Origin: Hordeum vulgare subsp. vulgare
Lineage: Eukaryota; Streptophyta; Magnoliopsida; Poales; Poaceae
Assembly: GCF_904849725.1 (NCBI RefSeq)
Contig: NC_058518.1
Location: 509,751,225 to 509,815,224, forward strand
Length of the DNA stretch: 64,000 nt
Direction of reading: 5' to 3'
Both the position numbers and the translations under genes were made by a program. The stretch's first letter is position 1; every line of letters starts with the position of its first letter. Under the pieces are notes generated by a model. That model was given only the letters and a program-made list of their open reading frames with translations, was not told where the DNA came from and did no database searches. Below are positions 40,261-51,153 of the stretch, piece after piece.

Positions 40261-43200
40261 GTTTCGGGGACCCCGGGGTTCGGTTACATGGAACTCGTGA
40301 AAACTCGCAGTTTTGGCCTATTCAGACCAGTTTTGTATGCTATTAGTCACTCGTTTTGGGTCCCGCTGTGATCCGAACGTTTCGGGAACCCCGTGGTTCG
40401 GTTACAGGGAACTCGTCAAAAATCACAGTTTTGGCCTATTGTGGCCAGTTTTGTATGCTATTACTCACTGATTTTGGGTCCCGCTGCGATCCAAAAGTTT
40501 TCGGAAACCCGGTGCCCGGTTACGTGGAACTCGTCAAAACTCACAGTTTTGGCCTATTCTCGCCAGTTTTGTATGGTATTAGTCACTGATTTTGGGTCGT
40601 GCTGCGAACCGAACATTATGGGAAACCCCGGGGTCAGGTTACGGGGAACTCAACAAAACTCGCAAGTTTCGTCTATTATGGCCAGTTTTGTATGCCATTA
40701 CTCAGTGATTCTGGGTCCCGCTGCGATCCTAACGTTTCAGGAACCCCGGGGTCCGGTTACATGGAACTCTTGAAAACTCGCAGTTTTGGCCTATTCCGGC
40801 CAGTTTTGTATGCTATTATTAACTGGTTTTGGGTCCCGCTCTGATCCAAACGATTCGGGAACCCCGTGGTCCGATTACGGGGAACTCGTCAAAAATTGCA
40901 GTTTTGGCATTTGTGACCAGTTTTGTATGCTATTACTCACTGATTTTGAGTCCCGCTGCGATCCGAAAGTTTCCGGAACCCGGGGTCCGGTTACGTGGAA
41001 CTCGTCAAAACTCGCAGTTTTTGCCTATTCTGGCCAGTTTTGTATGCTATTAGTCACTGATTTTGGGTCCTGCCGCGATCCGAACATTATGGGAAACCCC
41101 GGGGTCCAGTTACGGGGAACTCATTAAAACTCGCAGTTTTGGTCTATTCTTGAGCGTTTTGTATGCTATTAGTCACTCGTCTTGGGTCCCGCTGTGTTCC
41201 GAACCTTTTGGGAACCCCATGGTCCGGTTACGGGGAACTCGTCAAAATTCGCAGTTTTGGCCTATTCCGGCCAGTTTTGTATGCTATTAGCCACTCATTT
41301 TGGGGCTCGATGCCATACGAACGTTTCCGAAACCGTGGGGTCCGGTTAAGGGGAATCGTGAAAACTCGCAGTTTTGGCCTATTGTGGCCATTTTTGTATG
41401 CTATGAGTTACTGATTTTGGGTCTTGATGTGATCTGAACATTTTGGGAACCCCAAGGTCCGGTTACGGGGAACTCATCAAAACTCGCAGTTTTGGCCTAT
41501 TCTCGCGAGCTTTGTATGCTATTACTCATTGAATTTGGTTCCCGCTGCGACCCGAACATTTCGGGAACCCCGGCGTCCGGTTACGGGGAACTCATCAAAA
41601 CTCAGAGTTTTGGTCTATTATAACTAGTTTGGTATGCTATTACTCACAAATTTTGGGTCCCGCTGCGATCCGAACGTTTTGCGAACCCCGGGGTCCGGTT
41701 AAGGGGAAATCGTGAAAACGCGCAACTTTGGCCTATTTTGGCAAGTTTTATATGCTACTAGTCACTGATTTTGGTTCCCGCTGTGATCCGAACGTGTCGA
41801 GATCCCCGGGTCCGGTTACGGGGAACTCATCAAAACTCGCAATTTTGGTCTATTTTGGCCAGTTTTGTATGCTATTAGTCACTAATTTGGGTCCCGCTGC
41901 GATCCGAGCGTTTCCGAGACCTTGGAGTCCGGTTACGAGGAACTCGTCAAACTCGCAGTTTTTGCTTATTTCGTCCAGTTTTGTATGATATTAGTCACTA
42001 ATTTGGGTCCTGCTGCGATCCAAACATTTTGGGAACCCCGGGGTCCGGTTACGGGCAACTCACTAAAACTCTCAGTTTTGGTCTATTCTGGCGAGTTTTG
42101 TATGCTATTAGTCACTGATTTTGGGTACCGCTACGATCCGAACGTTTCGGGAACCCCGGGGTCCGGTTAAGGGGAAATCGTGAAAACTCACAGTTTCGGC
42201 CTATTCCTGCCAATTTTGTATGCTGTTAGTCGCTGATTTTGGTTACCGCTACGATCCAAACGTTTCGGGAACCGCGGGGTCCGGTTACGGGGAACTCATG
42301 AAAACTCGCAGTTTTTGTCTATTTTGGCCAGTTTTGTAAGCTATTACTCAGTGATTTTGGGTCCCGCTGCGATCCGAACGATTCGGGAACCCCCGGGTCC
42401 GGTTACATGGAAGTCGTGAAAACTCGTAGTTTTTGCCTATTCCAGCCAGTTTTGTATGCTATTAGTCACTGGTTTTGGGTCCCACTGGGATCCGAACGTT
42501 TCGGGAACCTCGTGGTCCCGTTACAGGGAACTCATCAAAAATCGTAGTTTTGGCCTATTGTGGCAAGTTTTGTATGCTATTACTCACTGATTTTGGGTCC
42601 CGCTGCGATCCGCAAGCTTCAGGAACCCCGGGGTCCGGTTACGTGGAACTCGTCAAAACTCACAATTTTGGCCTATTCTGGCCAGTTTTGTATGGTATTA
42701 GTCACTGATTTTGGGTCCTGCTGCGAACCGAACATTATGGGAAACCCTGGGGTCCGGTTACGGATAACTCATCAACTCGCAATTTTGGTCTATTCTGGCC
42801 AGTTTTGTATGCTATTACTCACTGATTTTGGGTCCCGCTCGATCCGAACGTTTCGGGAACCCCGGGGTCTCGTTACATGGAACTCGTGAAAACTCACAGT
42901 TTTGGCCTACTCCAGCCAGTTTTGTATGCTATTACTCACTGATTTTGAGTCCCGCTGCGATCCGAAAGTTTCCGAAACCCCGGGGTCCGTTACGTGGAAC
43001 TCGTCAAAACTCGCAGTTTTGCCTATTCTCGCCAGTTTTGTATGCTATTAGTCACTGATTTTGCCTCCCGCTGCGATTCGGACGTTTCGGGAACCCCGGG
43101 GTCCAGTTACGGGGAACTCATCAAAACTTGCAGCTTTGGTCTATTCTGGCCAGTTTAGTATGCTATTACTCACTGATTTTGGGTCGCGCTGCGATCCAAA

Positions 43201-43570
43201 CGTTTCAAGAACCCCGTGGTCCGGTTACATGGAAGTCATGAAATCTCGTAGTTTTGGCCTATTCCGGCCAGTTTTTTATGCTATTACTCCCTGATTTGGG
43301 TTCCCGATGCGATCCAAACGTTTCGGGAACCCCGGGGTCCGGTCACATCGAACTCGTCAAAACTCGCAGTTTTGGTCTAATGTAGCCAGTTTTGTATGCT
43401 ATTAGTCACTGATTTTGGGTCCCGCTCCGATCCGAACGTTTCGGGAACCCCGGGGTCCGGTTACGGGGAACTCGTGCAAACTCGCAGTTTTAGCCTATTC
43501 CGGCCAGTTTTGCATGCTATTACTCACTGATTTTGGGTCCCGGTGCGATCCGACCGTTTCGGGAACCCCG
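40260..43570 (+). repeat. Satellite block Q, fourth copy with a ~1.5-kb internal deletion
   Basis: It matches the third copy with offset 5040 up to ~41990. From ~42020 on it matches Q sequence about 1508 bp further along (42475 equals 32159 in the second copy). The junction lies in a monomer with cattttgggaaccccggggt, a variant present at both parental positions. Confidence 0.75.
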
Positions 43571-44559
43571 GGGTCCGGTTAAGGGGAAATCGTCAAAACT
43601 CGCAGTTTCACCCTATTCCGGCCAGTTTTGTATGCTATTAGTCGCTGATTTTGGTTCCCGCTATGATCCGAACGTTTCGGGAACCCCGGGGTCCGGTTAC
43701 AAGGAACTCATCAAAACTCGCAGTTTTGGTCTATTTTGGCCAGTTTTGTAAGCTATTACTCATTGATTTTGGGTCCCGCTGCGATCCAAACGTTTCGGGA
43801 ACCCCGAGGTCCGGTTACATGGAAGTCGGGCAAACTCGTAGTTTTGGCCAATTCCGGCCAGTTTTGTATGCTATTAGTCACTGGTTTTGGGTCCCGTTGT
43901 GATCCAAATGTTTCGGGAACCCCGGGGTCCGGTTACATGGAAGTCGTGAAAACTCGCAATGTTGGCCTATTCCGGTCAATTTTGTATGCTATTAGTCACT
44001 GGTTTGGGGTCCCGTTATGATCCGAACGTTTTGGGAACCCCGTGGTCCGGTTACTGGGAACTCGTCAAAATTCGCAGTTTTTGCCTATTGTGGCCACTTT
44101 TGTATGCTATTACTCATTGATTTTGGGTCCAGCTACGATCCGAGCCTTTCCGGAACCCCGGGGTCCGGTTTCGTGGAACTCAACAAAACTCGCAGTTTTG
44201 GCCTATTTTGGCCAGTTTTGTATGCTAGTTGTCACTTATTTTGGGTCCTGCTGCGATACGAACGTTTTCGGAACCCCGGGATCCGGTTACGAGGAACTCA
44301 TCAAAACTCGCAGTTTTGGCCTATTCTAGCGAGTTTTGTATGCTATTACTCACTGATTTTGGTTCCCATTGCGATACAACGTCTCGGGAACACCGGGGTC
44401 CGGTTACGGGGAACTCATTAAAACTCGCAGTTTTGGTCTATTCTGGCGAGTTTTGTATGCAATTACTCACTGATTTTGGTTCCCGCTGCGATCCGAACGT
44501 TTCGGGAACCCCGGGGTCCGGTTACTCGGAACTCATCCAAACTCGCAGTCTTAGCCTAT

Positions 44560-46260
44560 TCCAGCCAGTTTTGTATGCTATTACTCATTGATTTTGGTTC
44601 CCACTGCGATACGAACGTTTCGGGAACCCCGAGGTTCGGTTACATGGGACTCGTGAAAACTCGCAGTTTTGGCCTATTCCGGCTAGTTTTGTATGCTATT
44701 AGTCACTGGTTTTGGATCCCGCTGTGATCCGAACGTTTCGGGAACCCCGTGGTCCGGTTACGGGGAACTTGTAAAAAATCGCAGTATTTGCCTATTGTGG
44801 CCAGTTTTGTATGCTATTACACACTGATTTTGGGTCCCGCTGCGACCCGAAAGTTTCTGGAACCCCGGGGTCCGGTTACGTGGAACTCGTCAAAACTCAC
44901 AGCTTTGGCCTATTCTGGCATGTTTTGTATGCTATTAGTCACTAATTTTGGTCCTGCTGCGATCTGAACATTATGGGAAACCCCGGGGTGCGGTTACAGG
45001 GAACTCATCAAAACTCGCAATTTTGGTCCATTCTGGCCAGTTTTGTATGCACTCATTGATTTTGAGTCCCGCTGCGATCCGAACTTTACGGGAACCCCGG
45101 GGTCCGGTTACATGGAACACGTGAAAACTCGCAGTTTTGGCCTATTCCGGCCAGTTTTGTATGCTATTAGTCACTGGTTTTAGGTCCCGCTGTGATCCGA
45201 ACGTTTTGGGAACCCCATGCTCCGATTACAGGGATCTCGTCAAAAATCGTAGTTTTGGCCTATTGTGGCGAGTTTTGTATGCTATTACTCATTGATTTTG
45301 GGTCCCGCTGCGATCCGAAAGTTTCCGGACACCCGGGGTCCGGTTACAGGGAACTCATCAAAACTCGCAATTTTGGTCCATTCTGACCAGTTTTGTATGC
45401 ACTCATTGATTTTGAGTCCCGCTGCGATCCGAACTTTACGGTAACCCCGGGGTCCGGTTACATGGAACACGTGAAAACTCGCAGTTTTGGCCTATTCCGT
45501 CCAGTTTTGTATGCTATTAGTCACTGGTTTTAGGTCCCGCTGTGATCCGAACGTTTTGGGAACCCCATGCTCCGATTACAGGGATACGTCAAAAACGTAG
45601 TTTTGGCCTATTGTGGCGAGTTTTGTATGCTATTACTCATTGATTTTGGGTCCCGCTGCGATCCGAAAGTTTCCGGACACCCGGGGTCCGGTTACATGGA
45701 ACTCATCAAAACTCGCATTTTGGCCTATTCCGTCCAGTTTTGTATGCTATTAGTCACTGATTTTGGGTCCTGCTGCGATTCGAACGTTATGGGAAACCCT
45801 AGGGTCCGGTTATGGGGAACTCATTAACACTCGCAGTTTTGGTCTATTCTGGCGAGTTTTGTATAATATTACTCACTAATTTTGGGTCCCGCTGTGATCC
45901 GAACGTTTGAGGAAACCCGGGTTCCGGTTACATGGAACTCGTGAGAACTCGCAGTTTTGGCATATTCTCGCTAGTTTTGTATGCTATTAGTCACTGGTTT
46001 TGGGTCCCGCTGTGATCCGAACGTTTTGGGAACCCCGTGGTCTGGTTACGGGGAAACTCGTCAAAAATCACAGTTTTGGCCTATTGTGGCCAGTTTTGTA
46101 TGCTATCACTCACTGATTTTGGGTCCCGCTGCGGTCCGAAAGTTTCCAAAACCGTGGGGTTCGGTTACGTGGAACTCGTCAAAACTCACAGTTTTGGCCT
46201 ATTCCGGCTAGTTTTGTATGCTATTAGTCACTGGTTTTTGGGTCACGATGTGATCCGGAC
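44560..46260 (+). repeat. Satellite block R, second copy with a 349-bp internal duplication
   Basis: It matches ~38910-40260. Within it ~45020-45370 is repeated at ~45370-45720, recognisable from two copies of tgcactcattgattttgagt (~45048 and ~45398), a shortened monomer. The block ends near the Copia junction. Confidence 0.75.
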
Positions 46261-46305
46261 GTTTTGGGAACCCCGTGGTCCGGTTACGGGGAACTCGTTA
46301 AAAAA

Positions 46306-48068
46306 TGAATCTGAAGGTATAAAAGAAATTTCCATAAACTATATAGAATCAGTAGAATCATATAATAGAGAGACTACAATTGTCGACATATATATCGCCT
46401 CTGAAATTGCTGAAACCCTTCAACTAGATCCAGAACCAAAGACTGTCAGGGAGTGCCTCAAGCGTCCTGATTGGCCTAAATGGAAGGAAGCAATTGAGGC
46501 AGAACTGCGCTCGCTCAACAAAAGAGAGGTGTTTTACTCAGTAATACCTACTCCTCACAATGTCTTCCCTGTCGGAGCAAAATGGGTTTTTGTTCGAAAA
46601 AAGTAATGAAAACAATGAGGTGGTGAGATACAAAGCGAGACTTGTAGCACAAGGGTTCACGCAGAGGCCCAGCATCGATTCCGATGATATATACTCTCCT
46701 GTTATGAGTGGAATAATATTTCGATACTTAATATCTTAGGCAGTACAAATGAATTTATCTATGCAGTTGATGGATGCAGTGACAGCATACTTATATGGGT
46801 CACTCAAATCGGACATATATATGAAGGTCCCTGAATGTCATAAAATGCCGAATCCAAAAGCAAATCGCAATGCATATTGTGTAAAATAACAAAAGTCACT
46901 ATATGGCTTAAAACAGTCACATAGAATGTGGTATAACCGAGTGAGTGAGTCCCTTATTCAAAAAGGCTACTCAAATAATGATGATTGCCCTTAATGATGA
47001 TTGCCCTTGTGTATTTATACAGAAGTCCTCAAATGGATTTTGCATCATCTCAGTGTACGTTGATGACCTCAATATCATTGGGAGTACACCTGATATAGAA
47101 GAAGCATGCAATCATCTAATGGCGGGATTTGAGATGAAAGATTTGGGAAAGACCAAATTCTGCTTAGGCTTACAACCTGAGCATCTTCCCTCAGGAGTTT
47201 TAGTATACCAACCTGCTTATATTCAAAAGATTTTGGAAAAATTTAATATGGATAAATCATATCCAACCAAAACACCCATGGTTGTAGATCCCTTGACATG
47301 AATAAAGATCCTTTTAGACCTCAGGATGATGATGAAGAGATATTAGGACCTGAATTCACGTATCTCAGTGCCATTGGTGCGCTAATGTACCTAGCAAATT
47401 GCACCAGGCCTGCTATTGCATTTGCGGTAAATTTACTAGCTACACATAGCGCTGCTCCAACAAAACGTCATTAGACGGGAGTAAAGAATATCCTTAGATA
47501 TTTACATGGCACAAAAGATCTTGGCTTATTCTATCAGAAAAACCAAGATATGACTATGGTAGGATATCGTCATGCTGGCTATCTATCTGATCCTCACAAT
47601 GCTAGGTCACAGACAGGTTTCGTATTCTTATATGGTGGAACTGCATTTTCATGAAGTCAACAAAACAGACTCTCGTAGCAACTTCCACTAATCATTCTGA
47701 AATTATTGCATTATTTGAAGCATCTAAAGAATGTGTATGGTATTCAAACTTCATGTGGTGTTGGTTCATTAGGATCACCAACTATTATATATGAAGATAA
47801 TGCAGCCTGCATTGCTCAAATGCAAATCGGTTATGTGAAAAGTAATATCACAAAACACATTTCTCCTAAGTTATTCTATCCTCATGCATTACACAAGGAT
47901 GGAGAAATTGATATTTTGCAAACCAAATCATGTGACAATCTAGCAGATTTGTTCACAAAGTCTTTACCAAATTCAACATTCCAGAAATATATTCATGGAA
48001 TTGGTATGAGACGTTTTTTCGATTTACAAATTTTAGGGGGAGAAACTCCTAGAATCATAACCAATTAA
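46306..48068 (+). pseudogene. Copia pol remnant: reverse transcriptase (RVT_2) and RNase H, frameshifted
   Basis: The first piece (46306-46606) contains WPKWKEAIEAELRSL and [10 protein letters not shown], the start of a Copia RT. It is in frame with upstream satellite sequence, which creates a 189-aa chimeric ORF starting at 46037. The frame then shifts ([10 protein letters not shown], ~46630), meets a stop near 46738, continues through AVTAYLYGSL-type sequence, meets another stop near 46887, and shifts again at a 16-bp tandem duplication (46977-46992 and 46993-47008). The 46945-47301 piece carries the catalytic YVDD (47056-47067). RNase H lies in 47706-48068, with YEDNAACI and the C-terminal DNLADLFTKSLP. 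With several stops and shifts, the remnant cannot make a working polymerase. Confidence 0.92.
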
Positions 48069-48353
48069 TTATCACCAGATAATAATTATTGTACTCTTTT
48101 CCTTTATGAGTTTTACATCAGTTTTCTCAAAAAAGGTTTTTAATGAGGCGATATAAATTATACCATATCGTTTTCTTCTTATATTTTTCCCACAGGGTTT
48201 TAAAGGAGTTTTCAATGGTGTATCTATTACTCCTCATATTTTTTCGAGAGGGTTTTTGGAGGAGATTCTCAAATTGTACAAAAGATTCCCGAGCTCGATG
48301 ATTAATATACATGAAGCTCTGGATGATGGATATTTCTAGAAGATGTGTGATCC
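48069..48353 (+). other. Noncoding 3' region of the Copia element
   Basis: AT-rich sequence between the RNase H stop and the polypurine tract. I see no gene in it. A minus-strand ORF (48127-48312) has no recognisable feature. A g-rich ttagggggaga just before the pol stop (~48033) looks like a second purine tract. Confidence 0.6.
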
Positions 48354-48361
48354 AAGGTGGG
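48354..48361 (+). promoter_or_regulatory. Copia polypurine tract
   Basis: aaggtggg immediately precedes the TG start of the 3' LTR at 48362, the position where plus-strand DNA synthesis is primed in LTR elements. Confidence 0.65.
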
Positions 48362-48463
48362 TGTTAGGAATAGGATTAGATCACGTGGGGAATTACTAGT
48401 TACCACATGCAGATTAGTGAACCGACATTGTGTTAATATCTCTCTCATCTTAACAACTTCTAC

Positions 48464-48517
48464 GTGCGGTTGCTACTTTGTCTCACACATGTGCGGTTGC
48501 TACTTTGTCTCACACAT
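48464..48517. repeat. 27-bp perfect tandem duplication in the Copia LTR
   Basis: The two 27-bp units are identical and lie about 30 bp upstream of the TATA box, in the enhancer region of U3. Confidence 0.95.
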
Positions 48518-48545
48518 GGACAACCGCTCCTCTAACTGCTCCTTG

Positions 48546-48554
48546 TATAAATAG
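48546..48554 (+). promoter_or_regulatory. TATA box of the Copia LTR
   Basis: tataaatag in plus orientation, about 185 bp from the LTR start. Confidence 0.65.
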
Positions 48555-49410
48555 TCGCAAGCAGTGAGAATCAAACACTTCCTACAATCACTTTCACTTT
48601 TTACAGTTTCTCCCTTCATTGGTTTCCTTTTTTACTTTCGTTTATATAATTGATATATTCTAAGTACATTTTTTACATAAAAATTATGTACTCATTTTTA
48701 AGAGTTCATTCAACACTAAAGAAATATTCATGCAATGTAAAAACATTCGCACATCTTATATAAAAGGGTGACCATTAAACAAATCTTGGTAAACAATGTT
48801 CATATGTTTCACAAAAAATGTTCTTCACATTTCTCAAAAACTGATTACCCATTGTAAAAAGGATTTCCACGTAATTTAAAATCTTGATGATTTTTAAAAA
48901 AATGTTCACTTGTTTCAAATATATATTTGTCACTTGCATTGAAATATATTTATGAATATAATGTACAGTTTAAAAATAATATTTTGTACCATTTGGAAAA
49001 ATGTATGTGACATCAAAAAAATTCAGACATTTTAAATACATGTCCATTTCATTTTAGAAAATGATTATAAAATGTTAAAAATATTTCATAATTTCTATAA
49101 AATGCTTCATAGCATTAAAGAAGTCCAAAGTTTGTTTAAAATTTATTTGAAATGTATTAAAAAACTGTTCAAACATGTATTAGAAATAAAAAATATCATG
49201 TATTTTAAAGACTCGAAGGGTTTTGCATATTTTATTCGAGTCATACGACGAGAACACTATTAAGACGGGTCAAGATGTTTGTGAAAGTTGAGGATCATGC
49301 GATATACACATTAACCCTCTCCACATGCGGAGACAGGACCGAAGCCTCTAGCGCCCAAACCCGGGTGGTGGCGTAGGGATCCTTCCTAGCGTGGTGGCTG
49401 CAATAGAGTA

Positions 49411-49501
49411 CTCCCTCCATCCCAAAGACGTATCATAAACTTAGTACAATTTTATAGTAAAATAAATACAAAGTTGAGACAGTTATTTTGGGTAGAGGGA
49501 G
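49411..49501. mobile_element. Stowaway-type MITE (91 bp)
   Basis: The element starts ctccctccatcccaaa and ends ttttgggtagagggag, so the ends are inverted repeats with two mismatches in 16. It is flanked by TA on both sides (49409-49410 and 49502-49503), the target duplication of Tc1/mariner-related elements. The CTCCCTCC terminus is typical of grass Stowaway. It has no coding capacity. Confidence 0.9.
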
Positions 49502-49865
49502 TATTATAGCGACAGTACACGACGGCGGCCCGGGCCTTGATACTCGTCTCACTTCGCCCCTGACTACAAGCCTATGAAAAAACACGATTTCAAAAAAGCT
49601 CAGGAATCATTTTTTTTTTACAAAACTAAAAAAGATTTCAATTTTTTGAAAAGTTCACCAATTAAAAAAGGGTTTGTAGTTTTGAAAAAATTCTCGCATT
49701 TTTAAAAAGCTCATCAAATTTGAAAAAACAAATCACTTACTTAAATTTGTTCACTATTTAAAAAAGCCAGGAAATTTAAATTGAAAAATATAAAATAAAG
49801 AAAATATAAAACAAATAAAAAATGTGAAGAAGAACTGAAAGAAAAATAAAGAAAATGAAATGAAA

Positions 49866-50060
49866 AACTGCTACTAGAACATTGTAGACAATTTACAAAA
49901 GAGGTACATTTTTTTAAACTAAATTCCTGCCTTGCCGACCATTGCAAATAGGAAATTGTAGACACTTTACAAAACTGCTACTAGAATATTGTAGACACTT
50001 TACAAAAGAAAAATAAAGAAAGAAAAACTGCTACTAGAACATTGTAGACACTTTACAAAT
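49866..50060. repeat. Interspersed repeats of a ~35-bp unit (gctactagaacattgtagac)
   Basis: Units containing attgtagaca and tttacaaa occur at ~49866, 49952 (partial), 49974 and 50026, separated by AT-rich spacers. It is a local degenerate repeat with no known role. Confidence 0.8.
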
Positions 50061-51153
50061 GTGGAGGGTGTGCGCCCTATACCATGTGCACTCAATTTGA
50101 TGCCATGACCGCCAAATAGGAAATGCGGAGTCGTCATAGGAGCTCCTATTTAAGGCATAGGTCGATGAGTTCGTAGTGTGCTTGCCCATTTGGTCGTTTT
50201 ATTCACCTTTGTTAACGCGAGCTATTGCTCCATACGTTAGATCAGTTTCTTTAATCCTCTAAAAAGGTAACAAGTGCAGAAAATGATGAATTAAAGAAAT
50301 GTTCTGAATTTCAAAAATGCTCAGAGAATCAATAAATGTGCACGAGTTTAAAAATGATTGTAAATTTGAAAAATATTTAGAAATTTAAAACTGTTCTTTA
50401 ATTTCAAAAAACTGTTTGGTGACACACATAATGTTCACGAGTTGGAAAGATGATCACGAACTTAAAAACACTTCTGTGATTTTTTTAGAATTTCAACAAA
50501 TATGGTCATGAATTAAAAACTTATTGATGTACTTAAAACATAGATAACCTTCGCAAATTCAAAATTATTCATAAATTAATTTTGTTTTAGGAAAATTATA
50601 AATAAATTAATGAGTTCAAAAACTCTTCATGAATTACATTTTTTACTAATTCGTAAGTAGGTCGCAGGTTTGAAAAATGTTGACGAAAATTTAAAAATAA
50701 AGAAAAAACGTAAAAGGAAGAAAAAAAAATAAACAATAGAAAGTAAAGAAAGGCTCTAGGACCTTTTCAAGAAAAAACTAAAAATGGGCAGCCCATAAGG
50801 AGGCTTGACACGCACGAGGGGGTACGGGGGCAACTAGTTAGCGAGCACTTCTTCGGGAGCCTTGATACTTCCATTTTGCATCATGTTTTCATGTTAATAT
50901 TTATCGCTTCTTGGGCTGTTATTTCACTTCACGGTACAATACTTATGTCTTTTCTCTCTTATTTTGCAAGGTTTACATGAAGAGGGAGAATGCCGACAGC
51001 TGGAATTCTGGCCTGAAAAAGGAGCAAGTTTGAGATACCTATTCTGCGCAACTCCAAACGCCGTAAAAATCAACGAGGATTTTTTCGGGAATTATAAAAA
51101 ATATTGGGCCAAAGAAGTGCCAGAGGGGCGCCAACAGGTGGCCAGAAGCCTGC

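Larger units (their letters stand above)
17884..46305 (+). repeat. 118-bp satellite array, right part, with large higher-order blocks
   Basis: The same head-to-tail monomer resumes at the duplicated attactc and runs in one orientation until it is cut inside a monomer at about 46305 by Copia sequence. Together with the left part this is roughly 335 monomers. Monomer variants recur in a set order: one with gaacattatgggaaacc; one with a 23-bp deletion; one with a 4-bp insertion (gctattttagtcac); and one with cgtgataactcgtag. From about 21.38 kb onward, multi-kilobase blocks repeat with very high identity, listed separately. All ORFs within it, up to 189 aa, are rejected as genes. Confidence 0.93.
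46306..48668 (+). mobile_element. 5'-truncated Copia LTR retrotransposon
   Basis: This holds the 3' part of a Copia pol (reverse transcriptase and RNase H), a 3' noncoding stretch, a polypurine tract and a 3' LTR. The 5' LTR, gag, protease and integrase are absent. The left end fuses directly to the satellite inside a monomer, after gaactcgttaaaaa, so the truncation probably arose by recombination or break repair at that point, not by a complete insertion. Confidence 0.9.
48362..48668 (+). mobile_element. Copia 3' LTR (~307 bp)
   Basis: Begins tgttaggaataggattag; a likely end is ttctaagtaca near 48668, but with no second LTR present the right end is uncertain. It contains a TATA box (tataaatag, 48546-48554) and a perfect 27-bp tandem duplication, 48464-48490 and 48491-48517, whose unit starts gtgcggttgctactttg. 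Confidence 0.75.
48669..50862. other. Noncoding AT-rich DNA, probably degenerate DNA-transposon sequence (left side)
   Basis: This stretch has no supported gene. Much of it is built from loosely repeated phrases such as aaaatgttcac and tttgaaaaat, the style seen in the subterminal parts of Triticeae CACTA-like elements. I recognise the style, not a specific family. A Stowaway MITE (49411-49501) and a small interspersed tandem repeat (49866-50060) lie inside. The last ~100 bp before the Gypsy LTR become GC-richer and appear to continue at 61008. Confidence 0.55.

Noticed and set aside
5844..46305. Over a hundred ORFs of 60-189 aa with recurring peptide phrases in the satellite
   Set aside because: 118 is not a multiple of three, so each frame cycles through the same monomer in rotation; the similar peptides in different frames are a by-product of the repeat. 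There is no start context, domain or frame conservation between blocks.
5844..46305. 5S rDNA array, because the unit is close to 120 bp
   Set aside because: The monomer lacks 5S internal promoter sequence, and real 5S units have spacers. The landmarks fit the 118-bp satellite instead.
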